A stretch of 14,146 nt of DNA. Origin: DATDOO01 sp035293245 (GTDB lineage: Bacteria; Pseudomonadota; Gammaproteobacteria; Methylococcales; Methylococcaceae). Below are positions 1 to 7,080 of the stretch, one piece after another. Positions within the stretch are counted from its first letter, which is position 1, and every line of letters begins with the position of its first letter. The stretch covers positions 1-14,146 of the forward strand of contig DATDOO010000331.1 of the NCBI GenBank assembly GCA_035293245.1. The letters run 5' to 3'. The notes beneath the pieces are model-generated. The model was not told the DNA's origin. It did not search any database and saw only the letters and a list, made by a program, of their open reading frames with translations. The position numbers and the translations under genes are program-made.

Positions 1-403
1 GGCACAGATCGAAGCCATCCGCCGCGGCGGCTACGTGCTTCGCGACTGCGACGGCGCCCCCGACGCCATCGTCATCGGCGCCGGCTCGGAAGTGGAACTG
101 GCGCTGAAGGCCGCTGACGAACTGACCGCCAAGGGCCGGAAGATCCGCGTGGTGTCCATGCCTTGCACCAACCTGTTCGACGCCCAGGACGCCGCCTACC
201 GCGAATCGGTGCTGCCCGCCTCCGTCACCAAGCGCGTCGCAGTGGAAGCGGGTACGAGCGATGGCTGGTATAAATACGTGGGGCTCAACGGCAAGGTACT
301 GGGTTTCGACCGCTTCGGCGAATCCGCTCCCGCGGGCCAGCTTTTCAAGGAATTCGGCTTCACCGTGGAAAACCTGGTCAAGCACGTGGAAGCAGTCCTG
401 TAA
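1..403 (+). CDS. tkt: Transketolase, C-terminal fragment (5' end outside window)
   Basis: This is the last 133 residues of transketolase, the thiamine-diphosphate enzyme that moves two-carbon ketol units between sugar phosphates in the Calvin and pentose-phosphate cycles. The reading frame is open from the window edge (first full codon at position 2) to the TAA at 401-403. The visible part is the C-terminal domain. It carries GSEVELAL, RVVSMPCTNLFD, the AYRESVLP stretch, the VAVEAG strand, WYKYVGLNG and GESAPA, followed by EFGFTVENL, all closely matching the end of E. coli-type TktA as I remember it. The catalytic and cofactor domains lie upstream of the window. It is followed by aldolase, CbbY and phosphoribulokinase genes on the same strand, so a Calvin-cycle role is likely. 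The identity is firm, but whether this is the only transketolase cannot be told. Confidence 0.96.
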   Translation, partial: AQIEAIRRGGYVLRDCDGAPDAIVIGAGSEVELALKAADELTAKGRKIRVVSMPCTNLFDAQDAAYRESVLPASVTKRVAVEAGTSDGWYKYVGLNGKVLGFDRFGESAPAGQLFKEFGFTVENLVKHVEAVL

Positions 404-427
404 TAGAAAATCGCAGCAACCTTGCCC

Positions 428-460
428 CCCTCTCCCTCCGGGAGAGGGCCGGGGCGAGGG
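428..460. repeat. REP-like palindromic intergenic element between tkt and fba
   Basis: A perfect 9-bp inverted repeat (428-436 with 440-448, loop TCC) has arms CCCTCTCCC and GGGAGAGGG, followed by CCGGGGCGAGGG up to 460. This matches from memory a very common dispersed palindrome of GC-rich proteobacterial genomes. It has no T-run after it, so it is more likely a REP-type element or mRNA-processing hairpin than a terminator. Only one copy is seen in the window. Confidence 0.6.
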
Positions 461-497
461 AAATTTCAAAACCGAAAGCAACGAAGAGGAAACCGAC

Positions 498-1565
498 ATG
501 GCACTCATCTCACTCAGACAGCTGCTCGATCACGCCGCCGAAAACGGTTACGGCCTGCCGGCGTTCAACGTCAACAACATGGAGCAGGTCCAGGCCATCA
601 TGCAGGCCGCCGCCGCCGTTGACTCGCCGGTCATCCTGCAAGGCTCCGCCGGCGCGCGTTCCTATGCGGGCGAGCCTTTCCTGCGCCACCTCATCCTGGC
701 GGCGCTGGAGCAGTACCCGCACATCCCCATCTGCATGCACCAGGACCACGGCGCCGCTCCCGGCGTGTGCTTCCGCTCCATCCAGTCCGGCTTCAGCTCG
801 GTGATGATGGACGGCTCCCTGATGGAAGACGCCAAGACCCCGTCCAGCTACGAATACAACGTCAAGACCACCGGCCTCGTGGCTGAACTAGCCCACGCCT
901 GCGGCGTATCCGTGGAAGGCGAGCTGGGCTGCCTGGGCTCCCTGGAAACCGGCATGGGCGAAAAGGAAGACGGTCATGGCGCCGAGGGCAAGCTGTCCCA
1001 CGACCAGTTGCTGACCGACCCCGACGAAGCCGCCGATTTCGTCAAGAAGACCAAGGTCGACGCCCTGGCCATCGCCATCGGCACCAGCCACGGCGCCTAC
1101 AAGTTCACCCAGAAGCCCACCGGCAAGGTGCTGCGCATCGACCGCGTCAAGGAAATCCACGCCCGCATCCCCAGCGTGCATCTGGTCATGCACGGCTCCT
1201 CTTCCGTGCCGGAAGACTGGTTGCAGATCATCAACAGCTACGGCGGCGACATGGGCCAGACTTACGGCGTGCCGGTCGAGGAAATCGTCGAAGGCATCAG
1301 GAACGGCGTGCGCAAGGTCAACATCGACACCGACCTGCGCATGGCTTCCACCGGCGCCATCCGCAAGCACATGGCCGAGGAACGCAAGAACTTCGATCCG
1401 CGCAAGTATCTGAAGGAAGCCACCAAGGGCATGACCGGCATCTGCAAGGCCCGTTACGAGGCCTTCAACTCCGCCGGCCAGGCTTCCAAGATCAAGAAGG
1501 CCTTCAACCTGGAAGAGATGTCCAACCGCTACGCCAAGGGCGAGCTGGATCCCGTCATCAACTGA
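498..1565 (+). CDS. fba: Class II fructose-bisphosphate aldolase, Calvin-cycle subtype
   Basis: This 355-residue zinc aldolase interconverts fructose-1,6-bisphosphate with dihydroxyacetone phosphate plus glyceraldehyde-3-phosphate. In the Calvin cycle it also makes sedoheptulose-1,7-bisphosphate. Class II landmarks are present: H81-Q-D83-H84-G holds the catalytic Asp and a zinc His, followed by MMDGS (103-107) and EGELG (140-144). GTSHG (195-199) and MHGSSS (231-236) carry further metal and phosphate ligands, and NIDTD (275-279) is the substrate-binding loop. The length fits the roughly 350-residue CbbA-like subtype. I chose the ATG at 498 because AGAGGA lies seven bases upstream and family proteins begin with MALISLRQLL-like sequence. 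An in-frame upstream start at 261 would run through the transketolase gene. The TGA stop shares its A with the ATG of the next gene. Identity is secure. Confidence 0.97.
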   Translation: MALISLRQLLDHAAENGYGLPAFNVNNMEQVQAIMQAAAAVDSPVILQGSAGARSYAGEPFLRHLILAALEQYPHIPICMHQDHGAAPGVCFRSIQSGFSSVMMDGSLMEDAKTPSSYEYNVKTTGLVAELAHACGVSVEGELGCLGSLETGMGEKEDGHGAEGKLSHDQLLTDPDEAADFVKKTKVDALAIAIGTSHGAYKFTQKPTGKVLRIDRVKEIHARIPSVHLVMHGSSSVPEDWLQIINSYGGDMGQTYGVPVEEIVEGIRNGVRKVNIDTDLRMASTGAIRKHMAEERKNFDPRKYLKEATKGMTGICKARYEAFNSAGQASKIKKAFNLEEMSNRYAKGELDPVIN

Positions 1566-2356
1566 TGCCCTTAGCGGCCCTCATCTTCGACGTGGATGGC
1601 ACCCTGGCGGACACCGAACGCCAGGGCCATCGCGTCGCGTTCAATCAGGCCTTTGCAGAAGCCGGCCTGGACTGGAACTGGGATGAGGCGCTTTACGGCG
1701 AACTGCTGCACGTCGCCGGCGGCAAGGAACGGATGCGCTACTTCATCGAACGCTACCGTCCCGCGCTGCCGGTGGACTGCACCGATCTCGGCGGCTTCCT
1801 CGCCCACGTGCAGGAGATCAAGAGCCGTCGCTATGTGGAATTGACGGCGCGGCGGGCAATCACCCCCCGCCCCGGCGTCGTACGGCTGCTCCAAGAAGCG
1901 CACGCGGCAAATCTTCGGCTCGCCATCGCCACCACCACCACCCAACGCAACGTGGAGGCCTTGCTGGGCTGGGCTTTCCCGGCCGGTGCGGCGGAGTGGT
2001 TCGAGGTCATCGGCGCGGGCGACATCGTCGCGAACAAGAAACCCGCCCCGGATATATACCGCCACGTTCTAAACCGGCTCGGCCTGCCGGCGGAACGCTG
2101 CCTGGCCATCGAGGATTCTGCGCCCGGCTTGCGCGCGGCGCACGGCGCGGACCTGCCGACGCTGATCTCGGTCAACGATTACACTCGCAATCATGACTTT
2201 CGCGGCGCGGAACTGGTGGTGGACCAGTTCGGCGAACCGGCGTCCCCACTGACCGTCCTGGACGATCCCTTGAACGTCGCACCCCATGCGACCATCGATA
2301 TCCCCCTCCTCGGACGTTTGCACCAGTCCTGGTTAGAGCGCCCGACGTCGCACTGA
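1565..2356 (+). CDS. cbbY: CbbY-like HAD-IA phosphatase, probably xylulose-1,5-bisphosphate phosphatase
   Basis: This 263-residue HAD-superfamily hydrolase has the four family motifs. D9-V-D11-G-T is the nucleophile and acid/base pair. AIATTTT (121-127) supplies the motif II threonine. NKKPAPDIY (157-165) gives the motif III lysine. IEDSAPG (182-188) holds the magnesium-binding acidic residues. A helical cap occupies roughly residues 16-95. Characterised CbbY proteins dephosphorylate xylulose-1,5-bisphosphate, a misfire product that blocks RubisCO. That role is inferred here from the motifs and from the setting between aldolase and phosphoribulokinase. The start ATG overlaps the aldolase stop by one base (TGATG), so translation is probably coupled. 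A broader sugar-phosphate phosphatase such as Gph (phosphoglycolate) is the alternative, but the PRPGV and NDYT-DFRGAE stretches look more like CbbY. Confidence 0.88.
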   Translation: MPLAALIFDVDGTLADTERQGHRVAFNQAFAEAGLDWNWDEALYGELLHVAGGKERMRYFIERYRPALPVDCTDLGGFLAHVQEIKSRRYVELTARRAITPRPGVVRLLQEAHAANLRLAIATTTTQRNVEALLGWAFPAGAAEWFEVIGAGDIVANKKPAPDIYRHVLNRLGLPAERCLAIEDSAPGLRAAHGADLPTLISVNDYTRNHDFRGAELVVDQFGEPASPLTVLDDPLNVAPHATIDIPLLGRLHQSWLERPTSH

Positions 2357-2405
2357 CGTCCTGAGCGGCCCGCGAATATCCACCTCCCCATAGACACCCT
2401 TCTGC

Positions 2406-3284
2406 ATGTCGAAAAAGCACCCGATCATCGCCATCACCGGCTCGTCCGGCGCCGGCACCACCGCGGTCAAGAACGCCTTCGAACACATTTTTTATCGCCT
2501 CAAAATCACGGCCGCCGTCGTCGAGGGCGACAGCTACCACAGATACGAGCGCAAGGAAATGAAGGAGCGCATCGCCAGGGCCAGCCGGGATAGGCAGCAT
2601 TTCAGCCATTTCTCGATCGAGGCCAATCTACTCAAAGAACTGGAAGGACTGTTCCAGCAATACGGCGAAACCGGCACGGGCAAGCGCCGTTTTTACGTGC
2701 ACAACGAAGAGGAAGGGCAAAAACTGGACGGCCAGCTACCCGGCACCTTCACCCCGTGGGAAGATCTGGAACCGGGCACCGACCTGCTGTTCTATGAAGG
2801 CTTGCACGGCGCGGTCAGGCACGGCGACATCAACCTGCCCCAGCACGTGGACCTGAAGGTCGGCGTAGTGCCGATCGTGAACCTGGAATGGATCCAGAAG
2901 ATCCACCGCGACACGGCGGAGCGCGGCTACAAGCCGGAAGACGTGACCGACACCATCCTGCGCCGCATGTACGACTACGTGAACATCATCACGCCGCAGT
3001 TTTCGCAGACCGACATCAATTTCCAGCGCGTACCGACGGTGGACACCTCCAATCCGTTCATCTCCCGCGACATTCCCACGCCGGATGAAAGCTTCGTCAT
3101 CATCCGCTTCCGGGAACCGGAGAAATTCAATCCCGATTTTCCTTATCTCCAGGCCATGATCCAGAATTCCTTCATGTCGCGCCGCAACAGCATCGTGGTG
3201 CCGGGCGGCAAGATGGGCATGGCGATGGAACTGATTTTCATGCCCATTATCCAGAAAATGATGGAGGAGCGCGGCAAGGCCTGA
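2406..3284 (+). CDS. prk: Phosphoribulokinase, bacterial type I
   Basis: This 292-residue kinase phosphorylates ribulose-5-phosphate with ATP to give ribulose-1,5-bisphosphate, the RubisCO substrate. It is the most diagnostic Calvin-cycle enzyme here. The P-loop is GSSGAGTT (12-19). Residues known to matter in Rhodobacter PRK fall at the same numbers: D42, H45, R49 and K53 in the ribulose-phosphate site, Walker B E131, then K165, H167, R168, D169 and R173. R31 and R234, tied to NADH activation in that enzyme, are also kept, so allosteric activation by NADH is plausible. The length fits the octameric bacterial class rather than the longer plant and cyanobacterial form. The ATG start lies 49 bases after cbbY. 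I see no strong Shine-Dalgarno sequence before it. The enzyme is cytoplasmic, and its neighbours are all Calvin-cycle genes. Confidence 0.96.
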   Translation: MSKKHPIIAITGSSGAGTTAVKNAFEHIFYRLKITAAVVEGDSYHRYERKEMKERIARASRDRQHFSHFSIEANLLKELEGLFQQYGETGTGKRRFYVHNEEEGQKLDGQLPGTFTPWEDLEPGTDLLFYEGLHGAVRHGDINLPQHVDLKVGVVPIVNLEWIQKIHRDTAERGYKPEDVTDTILRRMYDYVNIITPQFSQTDINFQRVPTVDTSNPFISRDIPTPDESFVIIRFREPEKFNPDFPYLQAMIQNSFMSRRNSIVVPGGKMGMAMELIFMPIIQKMMEERGKA

Positions 3285-3306
3285 AACCGGTCCCAGGCGG
3301 CGGCGC

Positions 3307-3335
3307 TTGACGGGACGCGGGATCGCGGGTATTTA
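3307..3335 (+). promoter_or_regulatory. Candidate sigma70 promoter for the 171-residue membrane protein
   Basis: TTGACG (3307-3312) is separated by 17 bases from TATTTA (3330-3335) in the 89-base gap after prk. The -35 matches the consensus at five of six bases, the -10 only at three. The spacing is ideal and an AGGGGAG ribosome site follows at about 3361-3367. Confidence 0.35.
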
Positions 3336-3373
3336 ACCGCCCACTCGGTTTCCACAACGAAGGGGAGAGCAGG

Positions 3374-3889
3374 ATGGCACGACAAAGACCAACAGGAAAA
3401 ACCGGCGGCGCGGGCAATCCACCCCCTAAACCCTGGGGTTCCGAACGCCCGCTGCTCAGCCGGATACGCGAGCAGGTCACCCTGCCCCTCTTGCTGTCCA
3501 TCGGCATTGTGGTGGGGGGCGGGCTCGTGCTGGCCTTATTTTCCTGGCAGGAAGAAAAGAAGGAAGTCCAGCGCGCCGAAATCGTTCGCGTCGAAACGCA
3601 GCAGCGGGTCAAGGACGCGCAACGCCTGGAGGAGGCCATCCACAAGGCGGAAGAGCGTATCCGCAGCCAGATCGTCGAGGGGACTCGCGTCGAGATCGAA
3701 AAGAAGCGTGCCCTGGAAGTCGGCGAAGTGAACTACGAACAGGCCTGGGACAAATGGTATAAACCCAACCCGGTCTGCCAGAGATCCAACCTGAAATGGA
3801 AAGAACTGGTGGATTGCGGCGACGAACTGATCCACAAGCGCGCGGAATTCGACGCCCTCTACCGCGACGGCAAATTGAAAAACCCGTAA
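3374..3889 (+). CDS. Unrecognised single-pass membrane protein with coiled coil
   Basis: I do not recognise this 171-residue protein. Residues 1-35 are basic and Pro/Gly-rich and probably cytoplasmic. Residues 36-58 form one strong hydrophobic segment rich in L, I, V and G. Residues 59-118 are highly charged with E/K/R heptad-like spacing and few helix breakers, so a coiled coil is likely. The C-terminal part (119-171) is compact with aromatic residues (YEQAWDKWYKPNP) and two cysteines, C135 and C148, 13 apart, followed by a charged helix. The positively charged N-terminus suggests the C-terminal part faces the periplasm, where the two cysteines could pair. The ATG is supported by a purine-rich AGGGGAGAGCAGG stretch just upstream. 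It lies between prk and metK with probable transcription signals on both sides, so it may be its own unit. Function is unknown. Confidence 0.8.
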   Translation: MARQRPTGKTGGAGNPPPKPWGSERPLLSRIREQVTLPLLLSIGIVVGGGLVLALFSWQEEKKEVQRAEIVRVETQQRVKDAQRLEEAIHKAEERIRSQIVEGTRVEIEKKRALEVGEVNYEQAWDKWYKPNPVCQRSNLKWKELVDCGDELIHKRAEFDALYRDGKLKNP

Positions 3890-3924
3890 GGCCTTTCCTC
3901 GCACCCAGCAAACCCATTGATCCG

Positions 3925-3956
3925 CCCCATGCCCGGAAAGGGAGCGGGGTGTTTTT
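3925..3956 (+). terminator. Terminator-like hairpin with T-run in the metK leader
   Basis: CCCC (3925-3928) pairs with GGGG (3946-3949), and CCC (3932-3934) pairs with GGG (3940-3942) around a GGAAA loop. A three-base internal mismatch region with one possible G-U pair separates the two helices. TGTTTTT (3950-3956) follows. It ends transcription of the upstream gene or, because it lies only 37 bases before the metK start, could act as a leader attenuator. Confidence 0.5.
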
Positions 3957-3993
3957 CCACATTTTTCGCCACCACCCACACGAGTCAACCCTA

Positions 3994-5154
3994 GTGAGCA
4001 ACGACTACATCTTTACTTCCGAATCCGTCTCCGAAGGCCATCCCGACAAGGTCGCCGACCAGGTGTCCGACGCCGTGCTCGACGCCATCCTGGAACAGGA
4101 CCCCACGGCCCGGGTCGCTTGCGAGACCCTGGTCAAAACCGGCATGGTGGTACTGGCGGGGGAAATCACCACCAGCGCCTGGGTGGATACGGAAGCCCTG
4201 GTGCGTGAAGTGGTACGCGACATCGGTTACGACGACCCCGCCATCGGCTTCGACTGGCAGAGCTGTGCCGTGCTGACCGCGCTGGGCAAGCAATCGCCCG
4301 ACATCGCCATGGGCGTGGACGAGTTCGACAACCACGAACAAGGCGCGGGCGACCAGGGACTGATGTTCGGCTACGCCTGCAACGAGACCGACGTGCTCAT
4401 GCCCGCCCCGATCACCTACGCCCACCGCCTGGTGCAGCGCCAGGCCGAACTACGGAAGAAGCGCGTCCTGTCCTGGCTGCGCCCGGACGCCAAGAGCCAG
4501 GTGACGTTGCGCTACCAGGACGGCAAACCGGTGGCGGTGGATGCGGTGGTGCTGTCCACCCAGCATTCGCCGGACATCAGCCAGAAAGACCTGCGCGAGG
4601 CGGTCATGGAGGAGATCATCCAGCACGTCCTTCCCAAGGAATGGATGCACAAGGACACCCGCGTCCACATCAATCCCACCGGCCAGTTCGTCATCGGCGG
4701 CCCGGTGGGCGACTGCGGACTGACCGGGCGCAAGATCATCGTCGACACATACGGCGGCATGGGCCGCCACGGCGGCGGCGCCTTCTCCGGCAAGGACCCG
4801 TCCAAGGTGGATCGCTCCGCCGCCTACGCGGCGCGCTACGTGGCCAAGAACATTGTCGCCGCCGGGCTGGCCGACAAGTGCGAAGTGTCGGTGTCCTACG
4901 CCATCGGCGTGGCCCAGCCCACCTCCATCGGCATCGAAACCTTCGGGACCGGAAAGATTCCCGAAGAACACTTGGTGCAACTGGTACGCGAGTATTTCGA
5001 CCTGCGCCCCAAGGGCCTGATCGCCATGCTCGACCTGAAGCGGCCTATTTTCCGCCAGACCGCCGCCTACGGCCATTTCGGCCGCACCGAGGAAGGCTTC
5101 ACCTGGGAGAAGACCGACAAAGCCGAAAGCCTGCGTTCTGCGGCCGGACTGTAG
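3994..5154 (+). CDS. metK: S-adenosylmethionine synthetase
   Basis: This 386-residue enzyme makes S-adenosylmethionine from methionine and ATP in the cytoplasm. The family signatures are intact: EGHPDK (14-19) with the catalytic H16 and metal ligand D18, the methionine-loop region near 100-115, GAGDQG (117-122), and the glycine-rich GGGAFSGKD (260-268). The length matches the usual 380-390. I take the GTG at 3994 as start because it puts the family's usual NDYIFTSESVSEGHP sequence at the N-terminus. The only in-frame ATG upstream (3796) lies inside the preceding gene. No clear Shine-Dalgarno sequence precedes the GTG, which is odd for a highly expressed gene and makes its leader worth attention. 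ahcY follows on the same strand after 290 bases, so production and recycling of the methyl donor are linked here. Confidence 0.96.
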   Translation: MSNDYIFTSESVSEGHPDKVADQVSDAVLDAILEQDPTARVACETLVKTGMVVLAGEITTSAWVDTEALVREVVRDIGYDDPAIGFDWQSCAVLTALGKQSPDIAMGVDEFDNHEQGAGDQGLMFGYACNETDVLMPAPITYAHRLVQRQAELRKKRVLSWLRPDAKSQVTLRYQDGKPVAVDAVVLSTQHSPDISQKDLREAVMEEIIQHVLPKEWMHKDTRVHINPTGQFVIGGPVGDCGLTGRKIIVDTYGGMGRHGGGAFSGKDPSKVDRSAAYAARYVAKNIVAAGLADKCEVSVSYAIGVAQPTSIGIETFGTGKIPEEHLVQLVREYFDLRPKGLIAMLDLKRPIFRQTAAYGHFGRTEEGFTWEKTDKAESLRSAAGL

Positions 5155-5173
5155 GCGCGGCAAAGCGGATTTA

Positions 5174-5201
5174 GGGAGCGCACGCGACGGCGTGCGCTCC
5201 C
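5174..5201 (+). terminator. Perfect 12-bp hairpin after metK
   Basis: GGGAGCGCACGC (5174-5185) pairs perfectly with GCGTGCGCTCCC (5190-5201) around a GACG tetraloop, 20 bases after the metK stop. There is no T-run after it, so it may be a 3'-end stabilising hairpin or a terminator of the kind common in GC-rich genomes. Confidence 0.6.
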
Positions 5202-5236
5202 AGGCCAACAACCTTGCATCGAAAACGCAACGCCCA

Positions 5237-5260
5237 GCCCGCCACGGGAACCTGGCGGGC
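5237..5260. repeat. 8-bp inverted repeat in the metK-ahcY gap
   Basis: GCCCGCCA (5237-5244) is the reverse complement of TGGCGGGC (5253-5260), with an eight-base spacer. It lies between the metK hairpin and the ahcY riboswitch. It could be a second hairpin or an operator. The rest of the gap before the riboswitch shows nothing I can name, and no convincing -35/-10 pair. Confidence 0.35.
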
Positions 5261-5353
5261 GATGCCTGAGCATCCGCCAGTTTCGGAATAAACCTTCCCC
5301 GATCCAATCTCCACCTGGTATCTGACATTTCGACCTGAATTTCACCTCCTCCG

Positions 5354-5419
5354 CCGAGGGGCGCTGCGACCGGGAAGCCCGGCCAGGCTCGGTGGGAAGG
5401 ATTCATCACAACGGCGCCC
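5354..5419 (+). promoter_or_regulatory. S-adenosylhomocysteine (SAH) riboswitch upstream of ahcY
   Basis: The sequence and fold match the known SAH riboswitch (ahcY motif). P1 pairs CCGAG (5354-5358) with CTCGG (5388-5392). P2 pairs CCGGG (5370-5374) with CCCGG (5378-5382) around AAG. The conserved GCGCTGCGAC and CCAGGCTCGG strands are present. The pseudoknot P4 pairs GGGCGC (5359-5364) with GCGCCC (5414-5419), inside the hallmark AACGGCGCCC. The ahcY ribosome site GAGGAG (5429-5434) starts ten bases after the pseudoknot. In studied members SAH binding switches expression on, so the hydrolase is made when its toxic substrate builds up. The short distance to the ribosome site suggests control of translation, though a transcriptional mode is not excluded. 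Confidence 0.93.
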
Positions 5420-5444
5420 GTTCATTTTGAGGAGTAAAACCATC

Positions 5445-6854
5445 ATGAACGCAACCGCCACCTGCACCGACTGCAAAGTCGCCGACTTGTCCCTGGCCGA
5501 CTGGGGCCGCAAGGAAATCCGCATCGCCGAGACCGAGATGCCCGGCCTGATGGCCACCCGTGCGGAATACCGCGATGCCCAGCCGCTGAAAGGCGCGCGC
5601 ATCGCCGGTTCCCTGCACATGACCATCCAGACCGCGGTGCTGATCGAGACTCTCACCGCCTTGGGGGCCGAAGTACGCTGGGCCTCCTGCAACATCTTCT
5701 CCACCCAGGACCACGCCGCCGCCGCCATCGCCGCCGCCGGCATCCCGGTATTCGCCTACAAGGGCGAAAGCCTGGAAGAGTATTGGGAATACACCCACCG
5801 CATCCTGGAATGGCCGGGCGACGCCGGCCCCAACATGATTCTGGACGACGGCGGCGACGCCACCGTGCTGGTGACCCTGGGCTCCCGCGCCGAGAAAAAT
5901 CCGTCGCTGCTGGACAACCCCACCTGCGAAGAAGAGGAAGTGCTGTTCGCTGCCATCAAGAAAACGCTGGCCGCCAAACCGGGCTGGTATTCCAAAATGC
6001 TGGCCGGCATCCAGGGCGTCACCGAAGAAACCACCACCGGCGTGCACCGCTTGTACACCATGCAGGCTGAAGGCCGCCTGCCCTTCCCGGCCATCAACGT
6101 CAACGACTCGGTGACCAAATCCAAGTTCGACAACCTTTACGGCTGTCGCGAATCCCTGGTGGACGGCATCAAGCGCGCCACCGACGTGATGATCGCCGGC
6201 AAGATCGCCGTGGTGCTGGGCTACGGCGACGTCGGCAAGGGCTGCGCCCAGTCCCTGCGCGGCTTGGGCGCCACCGTGTGGGTAACGGAAATCGACCCCA
6301 TCTGCGCCCTGCAGGCGGCGATGGAAGGCTACCGCGTGGTGACCATGGACGAGGCCTGCGACAAGGCCGACATCTTCGTCACCGCCACCGGCAACGTGGG
6401 CGTCATCACCCACGACCACATGGTGAAAATGAAGGACCAGTCCATCGTCTGCAACATCGGCCATTTCGATTCCGAAATTGAAGTCGCCGTCATGAAGCAG
6501 TACACCTGGGAAAACATCAAGCCGCAGGTGGACCACATCATCCTGCCCAACGGCCGCCGCATCATCTTGCTGGCGGAAGGCCGTCTGGTGAACCTGGGCT
6601 GCGCCACCGGGCATCCGTCTTTCGTCATGTCCAACAGCTTCACCAACCAGACCCTGGCCCAGATCGAGCTGTTCTGCCACGGCGACAAGTACAAGAACGA
6701 GGTGTACGTGCTGCCCAAACATCTGGACGAGAAAGTGGCCCGTTTGCACCTGCAGAAGATCGGCGCCCACCTCACCGAGCTTTCCGACGAGCAGGCCGCG
6801 TACATCGGCGTGCCCAAGGAAGGCCCGTACAAGGCGGAACACTACCGGTACTGA
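5445..6854 (+). CDS. ahcY: S-adenosylhomocysteine hydrolase
   Basis: This 469-residue NAD-dependent enzyme splits S-adenosylhomocysteine, the by-product and inhibitor of methyltransferases, into adenosine and homocysteine. Visible landmarks include SLHMT with H58, LDDGGD with D134/D135, TEETTTG with E195, and the SVTKSKFDN signature with K225 and D229. The NAD Rossmann loop is GYGDVGKG (259-266), and the C-terminal tail ends KAEHYRY with K463 and Y467, which completes the partner's cofactor site in the tetramer. A roughly 40-residue insert near 110-175 is typical of plant and proteobacterial forms and explains the length over the 432-residue animal enzyme. The ATG at 5445 follows GAGGAG by ten bases. 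A TTG at 5427 is in frame but overlaps the ribosome site. It is controlled by the SAH riboswitch just upstream and followed by a strong hairpin. Confidence 0.98.
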   Translation: MNATATCTDCKVADLSLADWGRKEIRIAETEMPGLMATRAEYRDAQPLKGARIAGSLHMTIQTAVLIETLTALGAEVRWASCNIFSTQDHAAAAIAAAGIPVFAYKGESLEEYWEYTHRILEWPGDAGPNMILDDGGDATVLVTLGSRAEKNPSLLDNPTCEEEEVLFAAIKKTLAAKPGWYSKMLAGIQGVTEETTTGVHRLYTMQAEGRLPFPAINVNDSVTKSKFDNLYGCRESLVDGIKRATDVMIAGKIAVVLGYGDVGKGCAQSLRGLGATVWVTEIDPICALQAAMEGYRVVTMDEACDKADIFVTATGNVGVITHDHMVKMKDQSIVCNIGHFDSEIEVAVMKQYTWENIKPQVDHIILPNGRRIILLAEGRLVNLGCATGHPSFVMSNSFTNQTLAQIELFCHGDKYKNEVYVLPKHLDEKVARLHLQKIGAHLTELSDEQAAYIGVPKEGPYKAEHYRY

Positions 6855-6877
6855 TCGCCCTTGACTCCGCATCCTTC

Positions 6878-6924
6878 CCGGCGCCTTCTCCCTGGCCAAG
6901 AGAAGGCGCCGGAGGGTTCGGTTT
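6878..6924 (+). terminator. Strong hairpin after ahcY, probable terminator
   Basis: Positions 6878-6890 and 6900-6912 form a perfect 13-bp stem (arms beginning CCGGCGCC and GAGAAGGC) around a nine-base loop, 23 bases after the ahcY stop. A T-rich stretch (GGTTCGGTTTT, ending at 6924) follows, so intrinsic termination is likely. The remaining bases to 7080 show only a weak CATGG/CCATG inverted repeat (6996-7000 with 7008-7012) and no promoter that I can defend. Confidence 0.72.
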
Positions 6925-7080
6925 TCGACCGCGCCGTCTTCCCCCCGTACCTGAAATTCGGGAACTCTTTCTTTCTCAGCCCGCCTTAGTCTTCACATGG
7001 TAATGTTCCATGCGCCCCGCCTGCGGCAAAATCCGGGGTGAGTCCGTTGTTTCAACCAATCGATCTGAAGGAACACGACA

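Noticed and set aside
3796..3993. 66-residue N-terminal extension of MetK from the ATG at 3796
   Set aside because: It would overlap the end of the preceding gene and a terminator-like hairpin, and MetK proteins start a few residues before the EGHPDK motif, as given by the GTG at 3994.
3890..3993. SAM riboswitch in front of metK
   Set aside because: I looked for the conserved cores of SAM-I, SAM-II and SAM/SAH types and could not fit them; only a terminator-like hairpin is supported.
5406..6899. 497-residue open frame on the minus strand opposite ahcY
   Set aside because: It is the antisense shadow of a GC-rich gene: long runs of V, G, H and A with no motif, while the plus strand encodes an intact AhcY with all signatures.
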